NCBI GenBank assembly: GCA_007695365.1
Contig: REDV01000045.1
Location: 1-42,575, forward strand
Direction: 5' to 3'
Origin: Cryomorphaceae bacterium
Lineage (GTDB): Bacteria > Bacteroidota > Bacteroidia > Flavobacteriales_D > SKUL01
DNA: 42,575 nt
Shown here: piece by piece, positions 24,781-33,712 of the stretch
Layout: every line of letters starts with the position of its first letter
Position numbering within the stretch: position 1 is the first letter of the stretch
The notes under the pieces: model-generated
What the model saw: the letters and a program-made list of their open reading frames with translations, nothing else
What the model was told of the DNA's origin: nothing
Database searches by the model: none
Translations under genes and position numbers: made by a program

Positions 24781-25401
24781 ATGCTCAGGGCTACTTCGCA
24801 CCTCGCCAGCTACTTGTTTCTGCCGCTGTTTATGCCTTTGCTGGCGTTGTACGTGGTGGTGAAGGTTGACCCCTTTTTGGGTTATTTTCTGGCACCGTCG
24901 CAGGCCCGGATTCTCTTTATAGTGGTATTGCTGAGTACGGTGGTTTTTCCACTGATTAACCTGTTTATCCTCAGAAAGTCGGGCATCATTACCAGCTATG
25001 GGTTGGTGCACCGGCACGAGCGACTGGCTCCTGCGGTGAGCACTGCAGTGTACTTTGCGCTCGGGTATTTTTTGATTCGCAAAGGGGCACTGCCTACGGT
25101 GATTTATTCGCTGTACCTGGGGGCGATGGTGTCGGTGGTGATGGCGCTCGTCGTAACCCTGAAGTGGAAAATTTCCATGCATGCCATTGGCGTGGGCGGG
25201 GTGCTGGGCGGTTTGGTAGGCGTGTTTGTCCTGCACGACTTTGTTCATTTTCCGGCCATGATTGCGCTGATTTTGGCCGGAGGCTGGGTGATGACGGCTC
25301 GACTGGCCTTGAAAGTGCACACTCCCGCGCAGGTGTATATCGGCTATGCCACAGGTTTTGCCATTACATGGATAAGCGTGGTGAATGGGTGGAACATATA
25401 A
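24781..25401 (+). CDS. PAP2-like integral membrane protein
   Basis: The 206-residue protein is mostly hydrophobic with about six membrane segments (residues about 10-30, 43-62, 78-97, 108-125, 135-160 and 185-203). KISMHAIGVGG and HTPAQVYIGYATGF resemble motifs 2 and 3 of PAP2-type lipid phosphatases, with His residues where catalysis would need them. The first motif, KxxxxxxRP, is not convincing, so activity is uncertain. The start is 3 bases after the rpoN stop, so the two are cotranscribed. A lipid or undecaprenyl-phosphate role is only inference. Confidence 0.68.
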   Translation: MLRATSHLASYLFLPLFMPLLALYVVVKVDPFLGYFLAPSQARILFIVVLLSTVVFPLINLFILRKSGIITSYGLVHRHERLAPAVSTAVYFALGYFLIRKGALPTVIYSLYLGAMVSVVMALVVTLKWKISMHAIGVGGVLGGLVGVFVLHDFVHFPAMIALILAGGWVMTARLALKVHTPAQVYIGYATGFAITWISVVNGWNI

Positions 25402-25518
25402 CCGTGTGTAATCAGGCACAGACTCATTCCGGAGCCCTTTTCTGCCTTTTTGAGGGACCCCATGGCAGGAACCAATCGGGTATAACTTACAATCTTCTCG
25501 TACATTTACCGTACTGAC

Positions 25519-26115
25519 ATGCAGACCAAAGCTTCACTTCAGGATTACCTGTTGCACCATGCGAAGATGCGGCCCGAGGCTGTAGAGCGGCTGTTGCAAC
25601 ACACCCAAACCCGCGAATGCGAAAAAGGAGAAATCCTCATGCACGTGGGGCAGGTGTGCCGGCAAACATTTTTCGTTGAAACAGGCTTGTTGCGTCTGTT
25701 CTCTACCGACAGCAAAGGCCGTGAGCACGTGCTGCAGTTTGCTCCGGAAAACGGATGGATTACCGACCGAAGCAGCTTGTATTTCAATGAACCCTCAGGT
25801 TACCAGATTGACGCCATTGTGGTTACACGTGTGCGTGTGCTGGAAGAATCATTTTTCGGAAAAGCCCGCGAGCTCAGCCCCGTTTTCAGGCGTTTTAATG
25901 AACAACTGCTCCAGAACCACATCCGGCATCTGCAGCACCGCATCAACCTGCTGATTGGTGCCGACGCCGAAACCCGTTACATGGATTTTGTACAGCGCTA
26001 CCCCGATTTGATGCTTCGGGTGCCACAGTGGATGATTGCCTCCTACCTGGGCATCACGCCCGAAAGCCTCAGTCGGGTGCGCCGCGACCTGGCCGAAAAG
26101 AATTTCAAAAAGTAA
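25519..26115 (+). CDS. Crp/Fnr-family transcriptional regulator
   Basis: The 198-residue protein has an N-terminal cyclic-nucleotide-binding-type beta roll (EKGEILMHVGQVCRQTFFVETGLLRLF split over residues 35-62; AFENG-like FAPENGWITD). A long dimer helix and a C-terminal winged helix follow, with WMIASYLGITPESLSRVRRDL as the recognition helix region. It lacks the Fnr-type Cys cluster and the full cAMP-binding RxS motif, so the effector is unknown. In Bacteroidota such proteins are common one-gene regulators of neighbours; the downstream pirin gene is the obvious candidate. Confidence 0.85.
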   Translation: MQTKASLQDYLLHHAKMRPEAVERLLQHTQTRECEKGEILMHVGQVCRQTFFVETGLLRLFSTDSKGREHVLQFAPENGWITDRSSLYFNEPSGYQIDAIVVTRVRVLEESFFGKARELSPVFRRFNEQLLQNHIRHLQHRINLLIGADAETRYMDFVQRYPDLMLRVPQWMIASYLGITPESLSRVRRDLAEKNFKK

Positions 26116-26167
26116 TGCCCCAAAACCGAACTTACCATAGGTCAATGTGGGAGAAAAGGGCTTGAAA

Positions 26168-26175
26168 TACCTTTG
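26168..26175 (+). promoter_or_regulatory. possible -7 element for the pirin gene
   Basis: TACCTTTG (26168-26175) matches TAnnTTTG and lies 26 bases before the ATG at 26202. It suggests the pirin gene has its own promoter apart from the Crp/Fnr gene. No -33 TTG is seen. Confidence 0.45.
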
Positions 26176-26201
26176 TATCACAATTCTAAAAACGACCCCT
26201 T

Positions 26202-27077
26202 ATGGCAACAAGAAACATTGAAGCGGTGGTTACACCACGTCCGCCCCACTACGTAGGCGACGGATTCAGGGTGCACAACTTTATTCCCTCCGATCAGCGA
26301 CTCAATATGATTCGCATGGATCCCTTTATCATGCTCGATTACAACGCCCGATTTTACTTTCCGCCCAGCGAGAAGCCACGTGGCGTAGGTGTTCACCCGC
26401 ATCGCGGTTTTGAAACCGTTACCATTGCCTACGCGGGCAAAGTGGCACACCACGACAGCAGCGGCGGGGGAGGAGTAATAGGAGAGGGCGATGTTCAGTG
26501 GATGACCGCCGCATCGGGCGTGCTCCACAAAGAGTACCACGAAGAGCAGTTCAGTAAAGAGGGTGGCGATTTTCAAATGGTGCAACTGTGGGTTAATCTG
26601 CCCGCCAAACACAAAATGGACCCTCCCGGATACCAGGGCATCAAAGCATCGGACATGGGCCGACATATCCTTCCTGACGGTGCCGGTGAAGTTGAAGTTA
26701 TTGCAGGTAATTTTCGCGGCACAGCCGGTCCGGCCCTTACCTTTTCGCCCCTGCACCTGCAACACGCCCGGTTGAATGCCGGGGGTGAAGTGGAGTTTGA
26801 GTTTCCCGCACAGTACAACACGGCCTTGCTGGTGGTTGAAGGCAGCGTTCAGGTAAACGACCGCGACGTTGCAGTGAGTCAGTTCGCGCTGATGGCTAAC
26901 AATGGCGAGCGTTTCTCAATTCGCGCCACTGAAAAATCTGTGGTGCTTGTGCTGAGTGGAGAACCCTTGAGAGAGCCCATCGCCGCGCATGGTCCTTTCG
27001 TGATGAACTCTCGCGAAGAGCTGATTCAGGCATTTGAAGATTTCAATACCGGTAAGTTCGGGTATCTGGAGGATTGA
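26202..27077 (+). CDS. pirin family protein
   Basis: Pirins are bicupin proteins with one metal site. Bacterial ones include quercetin dioxygenases and redox or stress regulators. The 291 residues contain GVGVHPHRGFETVTI and SGVLHKEYHEEQ, giving the expected metal ligands His65, His67, His109 and Glu111. Their spacing is close to that of human pirin. The C-terminal cupin runs from about residue 170 (FSPLHLQHARLNAGGEVEFE). The catalytic role is not known from sequence. It follows the Crp/Fnr gene by 86 bases and is followed by a terminator. Confidence 0.93.
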   Translation: MATRNIEAVVTPRPPHYVGDGFRVHNFIPSDQRLNMIRMDPFIMLDYNARFYFPPSEKPRGVGVHPHRGFETVTIAYAGKVAHHDSSGGGGVIGEGDVQWMTAASGVLHKEYHEEQFSKEGGDFQMVQLWVNLPAKHKMDPPGYQGIKASDMGRHILPDGAGEVEVIAGNFRGTAGPALTFSPLHLQHARLNAGGEVEFEFPAQYNTALLVVEGSVQVNDRDVAVSQFALMANNGERFSIRATEKSVVLVLSGEPLREPIAAHGPFVMNSREELIQAFEDFNTGKFGYLED

Positions 27078-27091
27078 TTATCAATTAGCAC

Positions 27092-27156
27092 AGGCGCAAA
27101 GGGAGCCAGGAGTACTTGCTGAAAAAGCACGTTTCCGCTGTCTTTGCGCCTTTTTT
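27092..27156 (+). terminator. pirin gene terminator
   Basis: AGGCGCAAAG (27092-27101) pairs with CTTTGCGCCT (27142-27151), followed by a T run. The loop is long (40 bases), which is unusual, but the stem is perfect. Confidence 0.6.
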
Positions 27157-27198
27157 ATGCTGCCCAACCTTCTTTGCAAGTAAGTCCGATGCGTCTCC

Positions 27199-28386
27199 TT
27201 AGAAGCGATAAATACGCACCCCCTCAAAATCACCAATCTGATGCTCGAGAAAAGGTTGCAGGTAGGGCGCGTTGAGCAGGTTATCGTCAATGATGATAAG
27301 ATGTGTGGCGCCCCGCAGTTTCAAGTGCTCGATGTCTTCTGCTGTCTGAAAAAGCTCTCTGCCCGTCCAACCTTTGCGATTCAAGAGGTACAAGGTAATG
27401 TTAAACGATTCATCGGGCAGCACCACCACACGTGCGCTTTGGTCAACACCCAGTTCATTCAGGTACGATTCCATCCGTGTTAAACGGTTGAAGTTTGTTT
27501 CTCGCTCCCAGTTAAAAAAGTCTCTGATTTCAAGAAATGGCTTGTTGGTAATCAGCACCCTGCTCCAGTTCTTGTAATCGGATTGGAGATGTACCACGGC
27601 CATGCAGTACAACATATTGAATGCAAGAAACCCGATGGCAACGTAGCGCACTGGCTTTTGCAGCAACACTTTTGAGTGGTGTTCACGAAGGTGAAACAGG
27701 GCAGGTAAAAGAATGGCGGGCACCAGTATGAGCAGGGCGATGTAATAGTAGTCGTGGTGGCTCATCAGGGGTAACCACAAAAAGAAGTAGAGGGCTCCGC
27801 CAAAAGGTATCACTGTGGTGCTGAAGCGCGCCAGCCATGAAAGTTGTTGAAAGCGCGCCAGGTTGTAAATGAGAGTGAGCAAAAGGAGGGTGAGCACCGA
27901 AACATGATAAATAGACGAATAGGTGTACATCTCGAACATTTCGCCAAAGCGCTGCATCTCTTCGGTAGTGCCTTTCCAGAATGGATGAATGCTGTTGAAA
28001 GTGTATTTGAAATCTGATTGAACATTGTACAAGTGGGCGTAATAGTACCATGCAAAAATGAGCACCGGTACCCACATCAAAACGGCAGCCTCTCTGAGCG
28101 GGCGAGCGAAGAGTTTTTTGTTACCAAGCGCTTTGATGCCCAGTGCTTCCATGCAGAAAACAAAAACCAGGAACACAAAAGCTATTAGGCTCGACACCTT
28201 TAACAAGCCCGCCAGGGCAAAGAGCACCATGCTTCCTGCCAACCATCCGAAATGCCCATTTTGGTGATACCTCAGAAGCGCGTACAAAGCCATCAGTACA
28301 AATGAAAAGGCTGGCACATCGCTAAGAAAACTCACTCCGTAGTACACGTAAATGGGTGAGGTGAGGAGCAGAAAGCTCATCCACGC
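27199..28386 (-). pseudogene. GT39-like membrane glycosyltransferase, C-terminal part after a frameshift
   Basis: This frame continues the protein begun at 28841. It resumes at AWMSFLLLTSPIYVYYGVSFLSD directly where the upstream frame loses sense. About 395 residues hold several membrane segments (for example ALYALLRY, VLIFAWYYYAHLYNV, LILVPAILLPALFHL). They end with a soluble part containing VVLPDESFNITLYLLNRKGW and DDNLLNAPYLQPF. Together the two parts give about 547 residues, typical of ArnT/PMT-type (GT39) enzymes that use lipid-linked sugars. A single missing base near 28386-28388 explains the break; a sequencing error is as possible as a real mutation. The same frame is open further upstream to 28659 without resembling protein. 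Confidence 0.75.
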
Positions 28387-28841
28387 CGGCCGAATTTGCC
28401 GCCAAAAACCAAGCTTAGTGAGCGATAAAACGACCAGATTCCAGCCAAAAAAATCAACAGGTAAAATAGCCTGAAGCTGAGGTAAGATTTGCCAAACACC
28501 TTCCAGAACCCCGCCACCGCATAGTACAAAACCGGAAATTCGCCAGCTGACTTGCCCGAGGTGTATTGATGCCCGAGTTGGATGTGCATTTCTGGCTCCA
28601 GAAAAGAATTGCCGGTGTAGTAGTGGTGCGTGAGGGACAAACAATCGGCCTGACGCCACATGTGCGTGCGCATCATTCCTTCGCCCAACAGGGGTGTAAG
28701 GTAAACGAGTAAAACCAGAATCATCCCACCCAACACAAGTTTGTCAGCACTCAACGACCTGATGATTAAGCGCATGCGATGAATGAAGCCAGTGCGCGTT
28801 TGCAATGCGTGCGGTTTTGATTTGCTTTTCAAAGCCTTCAT
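28377..28841 (-). pseudogene. GT39-like membrane glycosyltransferase, N-terminal part before the frameshift
   Basis: The frame from the ATG at 28841 encodes a basic N terminus, a first membrane helix (LVLGGMILVLLVYLTPLLGE) and the periplasmic loop HMWRQADCLSLTHHYY. GKSAGEFPVLYYAVAGFWKV follows, then a second helix YLLIFLAGIWSFY. WRQAD and the E-F-P segment are usual in GT39-like enzymes of this phylum. After LSLVFGGKFGR the frame shifts and ends at 28377. The rest of the protein is in another frame at 27199-28386. Role by family: adds a sugar from a polyprenyl-phosphate donor at the outer face of the inner membrane. Confidence 0.75.
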
Positions 28842-28959
28842 GGGGTGATGTTGCTTTATACGGGCATCAATATTACGGGGTATTTGGGTTGAATTGAAAG
28901 AACAGAAGTACTTTTTCGGGGGCGAATATCATACGCATGCCACCCCACTACAGATTTCC

Positions 28960-28967
28960 TACCTTTG
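28960..28967 (+). promoter_or_regulatory. possible -7 element for gatC
   Basis: TACCTTTG (28960-28967) followed by CA matches TAnnTTTG and lies 42 bases before the gatC ATG. No -33 TTG is seen at 17-23 bases. Confidence 0.5.
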
Positions 28968-29009
28968 CAACTTCCGGCCAGATAGTTGGCCGGGCAAGTG
29001 ATTTGCCCC

Positions 29010-29315
29010 ATGAATATAGACGACAACACCATTGATCACCTCGCTAAACTCTCACGCCTTGCGTTTACGCAAGAGCAAAAAGAGCAGATTAAGAGTGATT
29101 TGCAAAATATTCTGAATCTTGTGGACAAACTTGGTGAGCTGAATACCGAGGGCGTAGAGCCGCTCATCCACATGACCGAACATGTGAATGTGTTGCGCGA
29201 CGATGTCGTAAAGGAGAGCATCACCCGCGAGGAAGCCCTTCGCAACGCTCCCAAAAAAGACTCCGATTATTTTAAGGTGCCCAAAGTAATTGCACAACCT
29301 TCACAAAGTCAATGA
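29010..29315 (+). CDS. gatC: aspartyl/glutamyl-tRNA amidotransferase subunit C
   Basis: GatC tethers GatA and GatB in the complex that converts Glu-tRNA(Gln) or Asp-tRNA(Asn) to the amidated form. The 101-residue protein starting at the ATG at 29010 (MNIDDNTIDHLAKLSRLAF) has the usual length and EQIKSDLQNILNLVDKL, then TEGVEPLIHM, LRDDVV and DSDYFKVPKVI at the end. An alternative TTG at 28986 would add eight residues without conservation. gatA and gatB are not in the window. rbfA follows after 3 bases. Confidence 0.95.
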   Translation: MNIDDNTIDHLAKLSRLAFTQEQKEQIKSDLQNILNLVDKLGELNTEGVEPLIHMTEHVNVLRDDVVKESITREEALRNAPKKDSDYFKVPKVIAQPSQSQ

Positions 29316-29318
29316 GCC

Positions 29319-29654
29319 ATGGCCTCCATACGTCAGGAAAAAATAGCCAGTTTGATTCAGCGCGAAATGGCGCAGATTATCCAACGCGAGTCGGCACATT
29401 TTGGGCCGGGGGTGATGGCATCGGTTACTGTGGTGCGCGTATCGCCCGACATGGGTTACGCAAAGATTTACATCAGTCTGTTTGGCGCCAAAAACCCCGA
29501 CGAGCTGATAGAACAGGCCAACCGCGACAAAGGTTTCTACCGTAAATTGTTGGGCGATGGAGTGGGAAAAGTGCTGCGCAAAGTGCCCGATTTGCGTTTT
29601 TTTCTGGATGACTCACTGGATTACTCCGAGCAGATTGACGAATTGCTGCAATAG
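29319..29654 (+). CDS. rbfA: ribosome-binding factor A
   Basis: RbfA helps the final maturation of the 16S 5' end and 30S subunit, and is important in cold. The 111-residue KH-like protein shows RQEKIASLIQREMAQII, VTVVRVSPDMGYAKIYISLF and the C-terminal RKVPDLRFFLDDSLDYSEQI, which is diagnostic. It is tightly coupled to gatC upstream and to the permease downstream (9-base gap). Confidence 0.95.
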   Translation: MASIRQEKIASLIQREMAQIIQRESAHFGPGVMASVTVVRVSPDMGYAKIYISLFGAKNPDELIEQANRDKGFYRKLLGDGVGKVLRKVPDLRFFLDDSLDYSEQIDELLQ

Positions 29655-29663
29655 GCACAGCGG

Positions 29664-30878
29664 GTGAATTTTCCGTTTTACATAGCCCGTCGCTACCTCT
29701 TTTCCAAAAAGTCGCACAACATCATCAACGTTATTTCCGCTATCTCACTTTCGGTGGTGGCAGTGGTAACCATGGCCATGATTATCGTGCTCTCGGCCAT
29801 GAACGGCATTGAGGGCTTGGTAAAGAACCTCTACAGTATTTTTGAGCCGGATATTACCATTACCCCTGCACGGGGCAAAACCTTTGAGGTGGGTGCAGCC
29901 GATACAGTGGCCCTGGCAAATGTGCCGGGCGTGCGCTATGTGTTGCCCGTGATAGAGGAAAACGTGCTCATTGAATACGGCGGTGCGCAGCGCATTGCAA
30001 CACTCAAAGGAGTACACGACAACTACGCCGACTTTACCCGCCTCGATTCGGTGCTGGTAGATGGCTCCTTTATGCTGCACGACCGCGGACTCTATTTCGC
30101 CATGGTGGGCTACGGGTTAAAGTACGAATTGGGCATGAACCTTTATCAGGCTTCCATGCGCCCGCTCAAGGTGTTTGCACCCATTCGAGGCAGGCGCATC
30201 AGCCAGAGCCAGGAACGGGCATTTAACCGCAAAGACATGATGATTGGTGGTATTTTTAGTATCAGTCCGGATTTTGATAACCGCTATGTGCTGGCCTCCA
30301 TGGACTTTACCGCTGATCTGTTCGGATACCAAAACGAGCGAACGGCGCTGGAGATTGGGTTGCAGCCGGGCGTGGATGCCCGTCGCATGCAGCGCACCTT
30401 GAGTGAGGCGGTGGGCGAGGATTTTGTGGTGAAAACACGAATGCAAAAGAACGAGCTGATTTTTCAAACCAACCAGAGCGAAAAGTGGATCACATTCTTC
30501 ATTCTGTCCTTTATTCTGCTGATCGCCTCGTTCAACATCATCGCATCGCTCACCATGCTCATCATCGACAAGAAGAAAGACACCTTTGTGCTCAGCAGCA
30601 TGGGGGCATCGCGCGCGGCCATCCGCCGCATCTTTTTCTTCGAAGGGGTGCTGATCAATGCCATTGGCGCCGGGCTGGGGCTGGGGCTGGGCTACCTCTT
30701 TTGCGTGTTGCACCTGCAATTTGGTTTGATTCCGCTCGAAGGGGGAATCGTACCCTATTATCCCATGGAGATGCTTCCCGGTGATTTCTTTGCTGTGTTT
30801 GGTGTGGTGATGCTGGTGGGGGGAATAACCAGTTCGGTGCCTATCTACTACTTTACCAGAACCATGCAAGCGTCGTGA
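29664..30878 (+). CDS. FtsX/LolC-like ABC transporter permease
   Basis: The 404-residue protein has the LolC/E-type layout. An N-terminal membrane helix after FYIARRYLFSKKSHNIINVI (about residues 20-45) is followed by a large periplasmic domain (about 46-260). Three C-terminal helices (about 270-300, 325-355, 370-395) form the FtsX domain, with MLIIDKKKDTFVLSSMGAS as the coupling segment. In this phylum such genes typically sit beside rbfA and are annotated as lipoprotein-release permeases, which is the likely role. No ATPase gene is adjacent. The start is a GTG at 29664. Confidence 0.87.
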   Translation: MNFPFYIARRYLFSKKSHNIINVISAISLSVVAVVTMAMIIVLSAMNGIEGLVKNLYSIFEPDITITPARGKTFEVGAADTVALANVPGVRYVLPVIEENVLIEYGGAQRIATLKGVHDNYADFTRLDSVLVDGSFMLHDRGLYFAMVGYGLKYELGMNLYQASMRPLKVFAPIRGRRISQSQERAFNRKDMMIGGIFSISPDFDNRYVLASMDFTADLFGYQNERTALEIGLQPGVDARRMQRTLSEAVGEDFVVKTRMQKNELIFQTNQSEKWITFFILSFILLIASFNIIASLTMLIIDKKKDTFVLSSMGASRAAIRRIFFFEGVLINAIGAGLGLGLGYLFCVLHLQFGLIPLEGGIVPYYPMEMLPGDFFAVFGVVMLVGGITSSVPIYYFTRTMQAS

Positions 30879-30975
30879 TGGGGTGTTTTTACCTGCCGCC
30901 GGGTATTTCGAAATAGAAGCTACGTAGAACAGGCGATGAACAGCACGAAAAAATCGCGATTCGCCACACTCATAT

Positions 30976-31007
30976 TTTGGCGGTTATCAAAAATAGTTCT
31001 ACCTTCG
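30976..31007 (+). promoter_or_regulatory. rplM promoter
   Basis: TTTG (30976-30979), a 20-base spacer and TACCTTCG (31000-31007, one base off TAnnTTTG) form a good Bacteroidota promoter. The leader to the GTG at 31054 is about 40 bases. Confidence 0.65.
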
Positions 31008-31053
31008 CAGCCCGATTTTAGGAAGGAGTAGTTTTTAACAAAGCATTGTTGAC

Positions 31054-31509
31054 GTGAACACCTTAAGTTACAAGACCATTTCGGCCAACCGCAACACCGT
31101 AAAGAAAGAGTGGGTGTTGGTAGATGCCGAGAACCAGACGCTGGGTCGTTTGGCCAGTAAAGTTGCCAAAATCATTCGTGGCAAAAACAAGCCCGATTAC
31201 ACCCCGCACGTAGATTGCGGAGACAATGTAATTGTGGTAAACGCCGAAAAGGTAAAACTGAGCGGCAACAAGATGCAGGACAAAGTGTACCTCCGTCACA
31301 CGGGTTATCCCGGTGGCCAGCGCGAGCTCACGGCCCAGCAACTGCTCAACCGCAAGCCCATCGCCTTGGTTGAAACAGCCGTTCGCGGTATGCTTCCCAA
31401 GAACAAATTGGGCAGCAAGCTCTACACCAATCTTCATGTGTTTGAGGGCCCCTCGCACAACCACGAGGCACAAAAGCCCCGCACCATCAACCTCGACGAT
31501 ATTAAATAA
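31054..31509 (+). CDS. rplM: 50S ribosomal protein L13
   Basis: L13 is an early 50S assembly protein bound to 23S rRNA. The 151-residue product begins [19 protein letters not shown], as in other Bacteroidota. It contains [22 protein letters not shown] split, [13 protein letters not shown] and [12 protein letters not shown]. The start is GTG, supported by the conserved second residue onwards. rpsI follows after 11 bases, the universal pairing. Confidence 0.97.
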   Translation: MNTLSYKTISANRNTVKKEWVLVDAENQTLGRLASKVAKIIRGKNKPDYTPHVDCGDNVIVVNAEKVKLSGNKMQDKVYLRHTGYPGGQRELTAQQLLNRKPIALVETAVRGMLPKNKLGSKLYTNLHVFEGPSHNHEAQKPRTINLDDIK

Positions 31510-31520
31510 GGAACAGCGAT

Positions 31521-31907
31521 ATGGATATCAATAACACAACCGGTCGCCGAAAAAATGCCGTAGCGCGTGTGTACCTCAAGGAAGGTAACGGAAAGATCAC
31601 CGTAAACAAGCGCGACGTGTCGGAGTATTTCAACACCATGATTTTGCGCTATCGCGTGAACCAGCCCTTCATCCTTACCGAAACCGAAGGCAAGTTCGAT
31701 GTGAACGTAAACGTACACGGTGGTGGTTTTACAGGTCAGGCGGAAGCTATTCGATTGGGAATCTCACGTGCTCTCGTTGAGCGCGACCCCGAATTCCGCC
31801 CGATGCTTAAAGTTGAAAGCCTCCTGACCCGTGACCCTCGTATGGTGGAGCGCAAGAAATTCGGTCAGAAGAAAGCCCGTAAGAAGTTCCAGTTCAGCAA
31901 GCGTTAA
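31521..31907 (+). CDS. rpsI: 30S ribosomal protein S9
   Basis: The C-terminal tail of S9 reaches the P-site tRNA. The 128 residues include [20 protein letters not shown] near the start, [21 protein letters not shown] and the basic tail [12 protein letters not shown] ending in the conserved Lys-Arg. It is cotranscribed with rplM. Confidence 0.97.
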   Translation: MDINNTTGRRKNAVARVYLKEGNGKITVNKRDVSEYFNTMILRYRVNQPFILTETEGKFDVNVNVHGGGFTGQAEAIRLGISRALVERDPEFRPMLKVESLLTRDPRMVERKKFGQKKARKKFQFSKR

Positions 31908-31926
31908 TCCGGCTTCGGATTATCGT

Positions 31927-31973
31927 TGGTTTAGCATCCAAACCATCAGGACTGCGCATGCACTACCTGCTGG
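31927..31973 (+). promoter_or_regulatory. possible structured leader of rpsB
   Basis: TGGTTT (31927-31932) can pair with AAACCA (31940-31945). CCATCAGG (31943-31950) can pair with CCTGCTGG (31966-31973) with one mismatch, and TGCGCATGCA lies in the second loop. The two stems share CCA, so they exclude each other. Autoregulation by S2 is known in other bacteria; here it is only suggested by position. Confidence 0.35.
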
Positions 31974-32013
31974 TTGACTTTCAGAGAACGTAAACCTAAA
32001 TTAAACAAACATA

Positions 32014-32763
32014 ATGTCACGTACCAATTTTCAAGAGCTTCTGGAAGCCGGAGTGCACTTCGGTCACCTCAAGCGCAAGTGGAACCCTAGCATGGCTCCC
32101 TATATTTTCGGAGAGAAAAAGGGAATCCATGTAATAGACCTTAACAAAACCGTACACAAAGTAGAAGAAGCTGCTGCCGCGATGAAGCAAATTGCCAAGT
32201 CCGGACGCAAAATTCTTTTTGTGGCCACCAAAAAGCAGGCTAAAGACCTCGTTGCCGAGCGCGTAAAGGCCATCGGAATGCCCTACGTAACCGAGCGCTG
32301 GTCGGGTGGTATGCTTACCAACTTTGGAACCATCCGCCGGGCGGTGAAAAAGATGAGCACCATCGATAAAATGCAGACAGACGGTACATTCGAGAATATT
32401 TCCAAGCGCGAGAAACTTCAGATCCTTCGCCAGCGCGAGAAACTCGAAAAGAACCTCGGAAGCATTGCCGATATGAACCGCATTCCCGCGGCTATTTTCA
32501 TCGTGGACATCAACAAAGAGCATATTGCCCTTGAAGAAGCAAAAAAGCTCAACATTACCACCTTTGCAATGGTTGATACCAATGCAGATCCTAATATGGT
32601 TGATTTCCCTATTCCTGCCAACGACGACGCTACCAAGTCAATTGCGCTGGTGCTTGATATCATGATCAAGGCTGTTCAGGAAGGAATGGGTGAGCGCAAG
32701 AACGACCGCGATAAGAAAGAAGAAGCTCCTGCCACCGAAGCTGCAGAAGCCGACAAGCAATAA
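32014..32763 (+). CDS. rpsB: 30S ribosomal protein S2
   Basis: S2 binds late at the head-body junction of the 30S subunit and supports S1. The 249 residues start MSRTNFQELLEAGVHFGHL and contain RKWNPSMAPYIFGEKKGIHV split, RWSGGMLTNFGTI and PAIFIVDINKEHIAL. The C terminus is an acidic Glu/Ala tail. tsf follows after 21 bases, the usual arrangement. Confidence 0.98.
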   Translation: MSRTNFQELLEAGVHFGHLKRKWNPSMAPYIFGEKKGIHVIDLNKTVHKVEEAAAAMKQIAKSGRKILFVATKKQAKDLVAERVKAIGMPYVTERWSGGMLTNFGTIRRAVKKMSTIDKMQTDGTFENISKREKLQILRQREKLEKNLGSIADMNRIPAAIFIVDINKEHIALEEAKKLNITTFAMVDTNADPNMVDFPIPANDDATKSIALVLDIMIKAVQEGMGERKNDRDKKEEAPATEAAEADKQ

Positions 32764-32784
32764 CACGCAAAAAATTCAGGAAGC

Positions 32785-33618
32785 ATGAATATTACTGCTG
32801 CAGATGTAAATAAACTGCGCAAGCAAACCGGCGCAGGTATGATGGATTGCAAAAAAGCATTGGTTGAGGCCAATGGCGACTTTGAAGCTGCTGTGGACAT
32901 CCTCCGCAAGCAAGGTCAGAAAGTGGCTGCCAAACGCAGCGACCGCGATGCCGCCGAAGGTCTTGTAATAGCCAAAACTACTGCCGACGGCACCAAAGGT
33001 GTAATGGTGGTAGTAAACTGCGAAACCGACTTTGTAGCCAAAAACGAAGATTTCGGAAAATTCGCCAACCAGATTCTAGACGTGGCCATGGAGCACAGCC
33101 CAGCTGATATAGAAGCTCTAAAGGCCTTGCCCTTTGCCGGAAACGGTATCACCATCGGTGAGAAAATCATTGAGCAAACGGGTGTAATCGGAGAGAAAAT
33201 TGACCTGAGTGGCTACGAGCAAATCAACGCCGCCATGGTTTACGCCTACAACCACCCCGGAAACAAACTGGCTTCGATGGTTGGTTTGAGCAAAGGTGGC
33301 GACTTCCAGGAAGCAGCCAAGGACGTGGCCATGCAGATTGCTGCCATGGATCCCGTTGCAGTGAGCAAAGAGGAAGTTCCCCAGGAAACCATTGACCGGG
33401 AAATTGAGGTGGGCAAGGAGCAAGCCATTCAGGAAGGTAAGCCGGCCGACATGGCTGAGAAAATTGCCATGGGTCGCCTCAACAAGTTCTTTAAAGAGAA
33501 CACCCTCCTCAGCCAGGAATACATCAAAGACAACAAGAAAACCATTGAGCAATACCTCAAAGGCTTCGACGCTGAACTTACCGTCACAAGCTTCAAAAGG
33601 ATAGCGCTCAGCGTTTAA
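32785..33618 (+). CDS. tsf: elongation factor Ts
   Basis: EF-Ts exchanges nucleotide on EF-Tu. The 277-residue protein has the N-terminal UBA-like domain ([21 protein letters not shown]) and the core with the EF-Tu-contacting [16 protein letters not shown] (residues about 75-90). The C terminus reads [20 protein letters not shown]. It is followed by a strong terminator, so rpsB-tsf form a unit apart from pyrH-frr. Confidence 0.97.
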   Translation: MNITAADVNKLRKQTGAGMMDCKKALVEANGDFEAAVDILRKQGQKVAAKRSDRDAAEGLVIAKTTADGTKGVMVVVNCETDFVAKNEDFGKFANQILDVAMEHSPADIEALKALPFAGNGITIGEKIIEQTGVIGEKIDLSGYEQINAAMVYAYNHPGNKLASMVGLSKGGDFQEAAKDVAMQIAAMDPVAVSKEEVPQETIDREIEVGKEQAIQEGKPADMAEKIAMGRLNKFFKENTLLSQEYIKDNKKTIEQYLKGFDAELTVTSFKRIALSV

Positions 33619-33627
33619 TCATTTCAC

Positions 33628-33661
33628 AAAAAAGAGAGAATCACGGTTCTCTCTTTTTTTT
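33628..33661 (+). terminator. rpsB-tsf terminator
   Basis: AAAGAGAGAA (33631-33640) pairs perfectly with TTCTCTCTTT (33647-33656) around TCACGG, followed by T. It lies 12 bases past the tsf stop. Confidence 0.9.
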
Positions 33662-33712
33662 GCTATCATTGGCAGCATTCATTTTAAAACCTACCGCAAA
33701 ACACATCCCCCA

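Noticed and set aside
24739-25419. 226-codon minus-strand frame antisense to the PAP2-like gene
   Set aside because: It is extremely rich in His and Gln, as expected from reading a hydrophobic gene backwards, and has no domain.
26178-26765. 195-codon minus-strand frame over the pirin gene
   Set aside because: The plus strand carries the pirin metal motif, and the antisense frame has no recognisable features.
30117-30869. 250-codon minus-strand frame antisense to the FtsX-like permease
   Set aside because: It has His/Gln-rich antisense composition, while the plus strand is a clear permease.
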